From Planococcaceae bacterium UBA3370 (GTDB lineage Bacteria > Bacillota > Bacilli > Bacillales_A > Planococcaceae), in assembly GCA_002360295.1 (NCBI GenBank), contig DEQI01000382.1:6905-17627 (forward strand): a stretch of 10,723 nt of DNA, read 5' to 3'. Positions 6,406-10,723 of this stretch are shown here, in pieces (positions within the stretch are counted from its first letter, which is position 1; each line of letters begins with the position of its first letter). The notes under the pieces were generated by a model. That model worked only from the letters and a program-made list of their open reading frames with translations, searched no databases and was not told the origin of the DNA. The position numbers and the translations under genes are program-made.

Positions 6406-6969
6406 ATGCGAAGTGATGCAGGCCCAAGACATGTGTTTTTAGTATTAGGTGCATGTATGCTCATGTTTTCACCGGCGATTATATTTTTCATTCCGACAAT
6501 GATTCCAATGACTTTTTTCTTTGTGAAGTATACTTGGTTTTACTATACACCAATAGAAAGCTTCGTGTTATTTGGCATCGGACTATTCATACTCATCATT
6601 TGTTGTTTCATTTTATTTTTTGGAAGGTTGAAAAAAAAGTCTATTATTATAAGTGTTATTTTTGCGTTTATCGCCATTGTTTTCTTTTATGGTAGTGCAA
6701 TGGGCTACATAACCATGTCTGATAAAGGGTTTACCTATCGCGAAGTATTCCAAAATAAAAAGAAGGTTTATCAATGGGAAGAGGTTGTGCATGTGGAAAT
6801 AGAAGCACCTGCTCCAGGAACAAACGATAATACAACATTTACATTTGCCTTTAAAGATGGAAAAGAAATAATATTTAAAGAAACGAAACAAGTTAGAAAT
6901 ACGCGTAGTAAAATGAGAGCGAAGTTTAATATACACCAAATACCAGTAGATCATACCGAAGCTGAATGA
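6406..6969 (+). CDS. Unrecognised three-segment membrane protein, paralog 3
   Basis: 187 residues from the ATG at 6406, the same length as paralogs 1 and 2. It aligns to them without gaps at about 49% and 48% identity (91 and 89 of 187 by hand count). Hydrophobic segments lie at about 9-34, 53-73 and 78-104. The shared blocks are FLVLG (11-15), IPMTF (33-37), KYTW.YYTP (41-49), FYGSAMGY (94-101) and RAKF (171-174). The C-terminal domain keeps the pattern DKG.TYR..F, W-[ED]-[ED]-[IV], TTF.F...DG and RAKF...IP, but it is more diverged than the membrane part. It is separated from the tandem pair by the acetyltransferase and EamA genes and read from its own likely promoter. A strong hairpin follows it. 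This looks like an older duplication within the locus. Function unknown. Confidence 0.85.
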   Translation: MRSDAGPRHVFLVLGACMLMFSPAIIFFIPTMIPMTFFFVKYTWFYYTPIESFVLFGIGLFILIICCFILFFGRLKKKSIIISVIFAFIAIVFFYGSAMGYITMSDKGFTYREVFQNKKKVYQWEEVVHVEIEAPAPGTNDNTTFTFAFKDGKEIIFKETKQVRNTRSKMRAKFNIHQIPVDHTEAE

Positions 6970-6982
6970 AAGAATAAAATGT

Positions 6983-7031
6983 AGAAGGGGTGAGTAGAAA
7001 GCTAAAACTTTCTATTCGCCCCTTCTTTTCT
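6983..7031. terminator. Strong hairpin terminator between paralog 3 and proA
   Basis: Bases 6983-7001 pair with 7008-7026, 19 pairs including two G-T wobbles, around the 6-base loop CTAAAA. TTTTCT follows on the + strand. It begins 13 bases after the paralog 3 stop. On the minus strand it lies 41 bases after the proA stop and is followed by a moderately T-rich stretch, so it may serve both converging genes. Confidence 0.85.
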
Positions 7032-7067
7032 GGGATTACTTGATGAAAATGGCTTCTCTCACGACCG

Positions 7068-8330
7068 TTATTCGCGAACTTGACCTGTACCGTGAATGAA
7101 GTATTTAGTGGAAGTTAATGCAGGTAACCCCATAGGACCGCGTGCATGAAGCTTCTGTGTAGAAATACCGATTTCTGCACCATAGCCAAACTCAAAGCCA
7201 TCTGTAAATCGAGTTGAAGCATTATGATACACAGCTGCCGCATCAACAGCAGTTAAGAAAAGATCTGCATGCTCTTTCGTTTCTGTAATAATTGCTTCAG
7301 AGTGCTTTGTTCCGTATTGATTAATATGTTGAACAGCCTCAAAAACATTTGCTACTGTTTTCACACTTAATGTAAGGGATAAAAACTCTTCTGCGTAATG
7401 TTCTTCTGTTGCTAGCATAGCGTTTGATAATATTTTGCATACCGCTTCATCTCCGTAAATAGAAATGCCTTCTTCTGATAAATAGTGAAGGAGTTCATCT
7501 CCAGCTGTTTGAAGGAAGTTTTCGTGAATAAGCAAGCTCTCGACGGCATTACAAACGGAAGGACGCTGTGTTTTAGCATTCACAATAATGTTTTTAGCTA
7601 ATTCTAATGAAGCATTTTCGTCAATGAAAATATGGCAATTACCTGCACCCGTTTCGAGTACTGGTACCGTCGCTTCTTTTACAACTAGGTCGATTAGTTT
7701 TTTACTACCACGAGGGATCAAAACATCTAAATAGTCATTCAACGTAAATAATGTTTTTGCCGTTTCTCGACGTGTATCTTCAATTAATAAAACAGCATCT
7801 TCTGGTAATGTGGACTTCTTTAATGCAGTATGAATAGAAGCAACTAAAGCCATATTAGAACATTTTGCGGATGAACTTCCTCTTAAGAGGACAGCATTTC
7901 CTGTTTTTAATGATAATGTTGCCGCATCTACTGTCACATTTGGTCGCGCCTCGTAAATCATCCCAATTACACCGAGAGGAACGCGTTTCTTCAGGATGTG
8001 TAAGCCATTTTCTTTCGTAATATTTTCAAGCTCCTCACCTACTGGATCAGGTAGTTCTACAAGTAAGCGAATAGCATCACTCATAGCTTGAATGCGGGCT
8101 TTATTTAGTAAGATTCGATCAAAAGTTGATTCGCTTAAACCAGCCTCTGCACCAGCTTGTAAATCTTTTTTATTTTCAGCAATAATATTTTCTTCATCTA
8201 TTAATAATTGATCCGCAATTAGCAGTAAAGCGGCATTTTTTTCATCAGTTGTTTTATGAATCATTTCATAGCTAGCCTTTTTAGCTCGCTTTCCTTTTAA
8301 TATGACCTCATTTTCTAATGTAGCATCCAT
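7068..8330 (-). CDS. proA: Glutamate-5-semialdehyde dehydrogenase (gamma-glutamyl phosphate reductase)
   Basis: 420 residues, a cytoplasmic enzyme of the aldehyde dehydrogenase superfamily. It reduces gamma-glutamyl phosphate with NADPH to glutamate-5-semialdehyde, the second step of proline synthesis. The N-terminal [11 protein letters not shown], the segment [18 protein letters not shown] (120-137), GSSSAKCSN (151-159) and the catalytic cysteine in [12 protein letters not shown] (C260) are all present. So is the C-terminal family block [20 protein letters not shown] (371-390), followed by [14 protein letters not shown]. Length is normal (Bacillus ProA about 415). A longer frame starting at 8360 overlaps proB, but the ATG at 8330 has AAGGAGG 9 bases upstream and matches the family N-terminus. 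The Shine-Dalgarno overlaps the proB stop, so translation of the two is probably coupled and keeps the kinase and reductase in step. Confidence 0.96.
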   Translation of the reverse strand: MDATLENEVILKGKRAKKASYEMIHKTTDEKNAALLLIADQLLIDEENIIAENKKDLQAGAEAGLSESTFDRILLNKARIQAMSDAIRLLVELPDPVGEELENITKENGLHILKKRVPLGVIGMIYEARPNVTVDAATLSLKTGNAVLLRGSSSAKCSNMALVASIHTALKKSTLPEDAVLLIEDTRRETAKTLFTLNDYLDVLIPRGSKKLIDLVVKEATVPVLETGAGNCHIFIDENASLELAKNIIVNAKTQRPSVCNAVESLLIHENFLQTAGDELLHYLSEEGISIYGDEAVCKILSNAMLATEEHYAEEFLSLTLSVKTVANVFEAVQHINQYGTKHSEAIITETKEHADLFLTAVDAAAVYHNASTRFTDGFEFGYGAEIGISTQKLHARGPMGLPALTSTKYFIHGTGQVRE

Positions 8331-8339
8331 ATTGTGAAA

Positions 8340-8347
8340 CCTCCTTA
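8340..8347 (-). promoter_or_regulatory. proA ribosome binding site overlapping the proB stop codon
   Basis: On the minus strand TAAGGAGG (8347 to 8340) contains the TAA stop of proB as its first three bases and lies 9 bases before the proA ATG at 8330. This decides the start against the longer frame from 8360. Confidence 0.85.
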
Positions 8348-9430
8348 TAATTGAATCCATTGATCGCGGTGAATCACTTCAATAGGGGAGTGTTGACAGT
8401 CACTCGTCCGTTTTCCCATCGCTTTTTCTAGTTCTTCACTCGAGTATAAAACTTCTCCGCGCCCAATACATGTGTGGCGATCATATACTTCTACAACATC
8501 ACCGCGGTCAAAATTTCCTTCAAATGCGTAAACGCCAGCTGGTAATAAACTCTTTCCGCCTATAGTTAATGCTTTTACTGCCCCCTCATCAATGAAAAGC
8601 TTGCCAGATACTTCTGTTAAAGCTACCCATTGTTTACTGTTAGGTAATACAGTATTGGATTCACTTTCAAAATACGTCCCGTCACCTTTACCACCGACAA
8701 TATCAATCAATTTAGTATGACCTGAGCCTGTGCCGATAAATACTTTTACTCCTGCATTCATCGCAAATCGCGCGGCGACTAGCTTTGTTTGCATGCCACC
8801 AGTTCCAACCTTTGAACCTGCTCCTGAAGCAAAACCGAGCATTTCATCAGATACTTCCGTAATGCGATCAATTCGTTTCGCTGCTGGATTTTTAATAGGA
8901 TGTGCATCGTATAGTCCGTTGACATCCGTTAAAATGATGAGTTGGTCTGCATGTACTAAGCCACTTACGAGAGCAGATAACATATCGTTATCACCAAACG
9001 TTAATTCTGCTACAGAAACTGTATCATTTTCGTTAATGATTGGTAGGATGGAGCGCTCTAATAGCTCTGAAAATGTAGCGTACGCATTTTTATAGCGTTT
9101 TTTATCACTAAAATCAGTCCGTGTTAATAAGATTTGAGCAGGAACGATTCCATGCTGACTAAAAGCTTCATTGTAAGATTGAATAAGAAGACTCTGGCCT
9201 ACTGCTGCTGCTGCCTGTTTTCCTTTTATTGTTACAGGTCGAGAAGAGTAACCTAACTTACGAAATCCAGCTGCCACTGCACCAGAAGATACTAGTAGTA
9301 CTTCATGTCCTTCATTTTTTAAAGTGGCAAGTGCTTGAATATGATCGTCAAATTTAACAACATCGATTTCACCCTTCGCATTCGTTAGGGAGCTACTACC
9401 GATTTTAACTACAATTCTTTTACGTTCCAT
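8345..9430 (-). CDS. proB: Glutamate 5-kinase
   Basis: 361 residues, a cytoplasmic enzyme that phosphorylates glutamate with ATP to gamma-glutamyl phosphate, the first and feedback-controlled step of proline synthesis. The amino acid kinase domain covers about 1-255, with [10 protein letters not shown] (7-16), SSGAVAAG (48-55), INENDTVSV (132-140), FGDND (145-149) and [13 protein letters not shown] (205-217). A PUA domain follows at about 267-345 ([21 protein letters not shown], then [22 protein letters not shown]). The two-domain form and length (Bacillus ProB about 365) are normal. The frame is open back to 9469, but that extension lies in the T-box terminator. The ATG at 9430 has TGGAGG (9444-9439) 8 bases upstream and the expected N-terminus. 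It is the first gene of the proBA operon. A proC gene is not in the window. Confidence 0.96.
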   Translation of the reverse strand: MERKRIVVKIGSSSLTNAKGEIDVVKFDDHIQALATLKNEGHEVLLVSSGAVAAGFRKLGYSSRPVTIKGKQAAAAVGQSLLIQSYNEAFSQHGIVPAQILLTRTDFSDKKRYKNAYATFSELLERSILPIINENDTVSVAELTFGDNDMLSALVSGLVHADQLIILTDVNGLYDAHPIKNPAAKRIDRITEVSDEMLGFASGAGSKVGTGGMQTKLVAARFAMNAGVKVFIGTGSGHTKLIDIVGGKGDGTYFESESNTVLPNSKQWVALTEVSGKLFIDEGAVKALTIGGKSLLPAGVYAFEGNFDRGDVVEVYDRHTCIGRGEVLYSSEELEKAMGKRTSDCQHSPIEVIHRDQWIQL

Positions 9431-9452
9431 ATCGTTTTCCTCCAATAATAAA

Positions 9453-9492
9453 AAGCCCAATTCATCCATAATTCATAGGACGAAAAGGGCTT
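9453..9492 (-). terminator. T-box terminator hairpin ahead of proB
   Basis: On the minus strand AAGCCCTTTTCGTCC (9492-9478) pairs with GGATGAATTGGGCTT (9467-9453), 15 positions with two T-T mismatches and one wobble. A 10-base loop separates the arms, and TTTATTATT follows. It begins directly after the T-box motif, so the antiterminator competes with it. It ends 8 bases before the proB Shine-Dalgarno (TGGAGG, 9444-9439). Confidence 0.88.
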
Positions 9493-9654
9493 CCGTGGTA
9501 CCACCTAAATTGAATGCAGCTGCATTCCACTTATCTCATAACGCTGAGTCGGCGCCTAGTTTTTGCTAGGAGCGTATCTGAAGTAGGTTGGGCGGTTGAG
9601 CTATACGAATCTTTCAGCCAGTGAATTCGCTCTCTACTATAGTCAATGGACGCT
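9453..9654 (-). ncRNA. T-box riboswitch of the proBA operon (proline tRNA-sensing, inferred)
   Basis: The T-box motif TTAGGTGGTACCACGG reads on the minus strand at 9508-9493. Its TGGT can pair with a tRNA acceptor end ACCA, fitting a discriminator A as in proline tRNA. Upstream parts can be traced. The stem I base is AGCGT (9654-9650) with ACGCT (9575-9571), then AGTAG (9638-9634) with CTACT (9586-9582), GAGC (9632-9629) with GCTC (9601-9598), and CGAAT with ATTCG (9629-9625 / 9610-9606). The apical loop contains GGCTGAAAG. Two further hairpins lie at 9570-9555 and 9527-9512 (stem III-like GAATGC / GCATTC). The 3' side of the specifier region (about 9597-9582) contains CCG, CCC and CCT, all proline codons; CCT at 9587-9585 is my preferred candidate. 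Uncharged tRNA would favour the antiterminator and turn proBA on. Confidence 0.9.
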
Positions 9655-9683
9655 TAATAATCTTCAGTGTGCTGTTAACTTTT

Positions 9684-9717
9684 TTAATAGCATGCATGAC
9701 ATTTTGTGTTTTGTCAA
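9684..9717 (-). promoter_or_regulatory. Candidate promoter of the T-box leader and proBA
   Basis: On the minus strand TGCTATTAA gives an extended -10 (TATTAA, 9689-9684). A perfect TTGACA lies at 9717-9712 but is 22 bases from it, longer than usual; AAAACA (9712-9707) is at 17 bases. Transcription would start near 9677, about 20 bases before stem I, giving a leader of about 250 bases. Confidence 0.4.
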
Positions 9718-9758
9718 CCGTATTTTTATTGAGCAGAAAAAAATAGTTTGAAACCCTA

Positions 9759-9778
9759 CACAATTTACAATTATTGTG
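9759..9778. promoter_or_regulatory. Operator-like dyad upstream of the sigma-factor gene
   Basis: CACAAT (9759-9764) and ATTGTG (9773-9778) are perfect inverted repeats separated by 8 bases. The site lies between the divergent proBA and sigma-factor promoters. It could bind a dimeric regulator; no known box was recognised. Confidence 0.25.
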
Positions 9779-9807
9779 ATGTTTCGTGCTTTGTTTTGCC
9801 TTAAAAA

Positions 9808-9830
9808 TGTACTTATTGCCATAAAGTACA
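9808..9830. promoter_or_regulatory. Second dyad upstream of the sigma-factor gene
   Basis: TGTACTT (9808-9814) and AAGTACA (9824-9830) are perfect 7-base inverted arms around 9 bases. The dyad lies 13 bases upstream of the candidate -35 at 9843. No T-run follows, so it is not a terminator; a protein-binding site is possible. Confidence 0.3.
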
Positions 9831-9842
9831 GCATTTCGCTTT

Positions 9843-9871
9843 TTGTCTTCTTAAGAACAAATAGTTATAGT
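9843..9871 (+). promoter_or_regulatory. Promoter of the small sigma-factor gene
   Basis: TTGTCT (9843-9848) and TATAGT (9866-9871) are spaced by exactly 17 bases. The matches to the sigma-A consensus are four and five of six. Transcription from near 9878 gives a leader of about 44 bases before ATG at 9922. Confidence 0.5.
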
Positions 9872-9921
9872 CGTGTCACCTAGGAATACTTCGTAAGTGC
9901 ACTGCGCAAAGGATCAATTAA

Positions 9922-10401
9922 ATGAATTTTGAACAGTATTATGAACAATATAAACCACTTATACAAAAAGTATTGTACAAATGTAAAGTGTATGGGAATT
10001 ATGAGGAGTTTCGCCATATAGCGATGATAGGGCTTTGGGAAGCAATCGAAACGTTTGATAGGCAAAAGGGGAGTTTAGATTCATATGTTTACTTTAAAAT
10101 GATGCATAAAATTATGAAGGAGATGGAACGTCAAAATAAGCAAAGTGAACGATTTATTGTAACGATGGATGATGAATTGCAATTGTTACTTGAATCACGA
10201 CGAATGCCAGATATGAAAGATAATCTGATGCTTGAAACGGTGTGGCAAAAGCTGAAAATGAGGGATCGTCAAATATTATTTTATTATTATGGAGAACAAA
10301 TGGCTGATGCAGAAATTGCACAGTTGTTTTCAATGAAAAATGATGCAGTAAAAAAGAGGAGACAGCGCTTGCTGCAAAAATTGCGTGATTTCACACATTA
10401 A
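9922..10401 (+). CDS. Small sigma-70-family RNA polymerase sigma factor
   Basis: 159 residues, cytoplasmic. Region 2 covers about 5-73: EEFRHIAMIGLWEAIETFDRQKG (28-50) is the core-binding part, and the following LDSYVYFKMMHKIMKEMERQNK is the -10 recognition helix area. A linker of about 30 acidic residues follows, then region 4 at about 104-156 with a helix-turn-helix (MADAEIAQLFSMKNDAVKKRRQRLLQKL, 127-154). Region 1 and region 3 are missing, as in ECF-like and ComX/SigH-like small sigma factors. I cannot place it in a named subgroup. No anti-sigma gene is adjacent: upstream is divergent proBA and downstream is a convergent small gene. So control may be transcriptional, by sites in the 9759-9871 region, rather than by a neighbouring partner. 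The start has AAAGGAT (9908-9914) 7 bases upstream. Confidence 0.85.
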   Translation: MNFEQYYEQYKPLIQKVLYKCKVYGNYEEFRHIAMIGLWEAIETFDRQKGSLDSYVYFKMMHKIMKEMERQNKQSERFIVTMDDELQLLLESRRMPDMKDNLMLETVWQKLKMRDRQILFYYYGEQMADAEIAQLFSMKNDAVKKRRQRLLQKLRDFTH

Positions 10402-10413
10402 TTAACATAAAAT

Positions 10414-10448
10414 GAGCACTAGCATCAGTGAATAGCTTGCTAGTGCTC
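10414..10448. terminator. Shared hairpin between the sigma factor and the right-edge gene
   Basis: GAGCACTAGCA (10414-10424) pairs perfectly with TGCTAGTGCTC (10438-10448) around a 13-base loop. The minus strand continues ATTTTATGTTAATT and the + strand CGTATTTATT, so the T-rich tail is better in the minus direction. It probably ends both converging transcripts. Confidence 0.7.
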
Positions 10449-10462
10449 CGTATTTATTCCAA

Positions 10463-10723
10463 TTAGTTGTTGTAAACTTGTTCAATATACTTTTCACGTT
10501 CTTCTGCAGTTACTTGGACATGATTGAGCAATAATGCCCCCATTTCATAAGATGAACGATCTTCTTCTACGACAAATTGTAAGTTTATGGGGTTTACTTC
10601 ATTATTAACCGGACATTCCCCTTTAAACTCTACAACATGCTGACCTTTTTGAGTTTTGAAAAAAACCCATTTGCCTTCATTGCAAAAATTTTCGAATGCC
10701 TGATCTACACCCACATTACTATT
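10463..10723 (-). CDS. Unrecognised small protein, 5' end beyond the right edge
   Basis: The frame is open from the right edge to the stop at 10463-10465, giving 86 residues (the first visible codons read NSNVGVDQAF). A GTG at 10714 is the only early alternative start and has no Shine-Dalgarno, so the gene most likely begins outside the window. The visible part is acidic and soluble. It has a beta-like stretch WVFFKTQKGQHVVEFKGECP, then LQFVVEED, and ends with a helix-like TAEEREKYIEQVYNN. No signal peptide or membrane segment is visible. I do not recognise the family. It converges on the sigma-factor gene with a shared hairpin between them. Confidence 0.55.
   Translation of the reverse strand, partial: NSNVGVDQAFENFCNEGKWVFFKTQKGQHVVEFKGECPVNNEVNPINLQFVVEEDRSSYEMGALLLNHVQVTAEEREKYIEQVYNN

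Noticed and set aside
6453..6954. Overlapping frames of 80 (+) and 113 (-) residues within paralog 3
   Set aside because: The paralog 3 frame is conserved in two other genes of the window. The overlapping frames are not conserved there.
8730..9095. A 121-residue + strand open frame inside proB
   Set aside because: It is the antisense shadow of the strongly conserved kinase domain, with no ribosome-binding site or domain.
9512..9527. Perfect 16-base palindrome GAATGCAGCTGCATTC as a separate operator
   Set aside because: It lies in the leader just before the T-box motif, where stem III is expected, so an RNA hairpin explains it better.
9880..10065. Minus-strand 61-residue frame overlapping the start of the sigma-factor gene
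   Set aside because: It overlaps the ribosome-binding site and region 2 of a well-supported gene and has no start signals of its own.

Overview
The window is AT-rich, with strong Shine-Dalgarno sites, a T-box riboswitch and factor-independent terminators. Together with a YfmR-type ABC-F protein and a CvfC-family protein, this points to a low-GC Gram-positive of the order Bacillales. A Lysinibacillus/Solibacillus-like or other Planococcaceae/Bacillaceae genome would fit; the genus is inference.

Left part (1-3363): the first 108 bases are an open frame ending at a stop, possibly a fragment of an integrase-like gene (weak). Then comes a two-gene + strand operon: a 628-residue ABC-F ATPase of the YfmR/Uup type and, 12 bases later, a CvfC-type protein (Nfu N-terminal domain plus HEAT-like repeats). 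A strong hairpin terminator closes it.

Middle part (3425-7026): this is the least ordinary region. It holds three paralogous 187-residue membrane proteins of a family I do not recognise. Two lie in tandem and are followed by a GNAT acetyltransferase gene. The third lies 1.6 kb further on, beyond a minus-strand EamA/DMT transporter that diverges from it. The tandem pair is about 61% identical by hand count, and the third copy is 48-49% identical to either. The tandem duplication also carried 3' flanking DNA, including what looks like the Shine-Dalgarno site and dead start codon of the downstream acetyltransferase gene. Start positions for the third paralog and the EamA gene need correcting, because the longest frames begin with GTG codons inside the ribosome binding sites.

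Right part (7068-10723): proB and proA form a minus-strand operon for the first two steps of proline synthesis from glutamate. It sits behind a T-box riboswitch whose likely specifier segment contains proline codons. proA is coupled to proB by a Shine-Dalgarno site that overlaps the proB stop codon. Divergent from the T-box, after about 200 bases with two dyads and a good sigma-A-like promoter, is a small sigma-70-family factor (159 residues, regions 2 and 4 only). A shared hairpin then separates it from a convergent, unrecognised small gene that runs off the right edge.

No tRNA, rRNA, CRISPR array or complete mobile element was seen.
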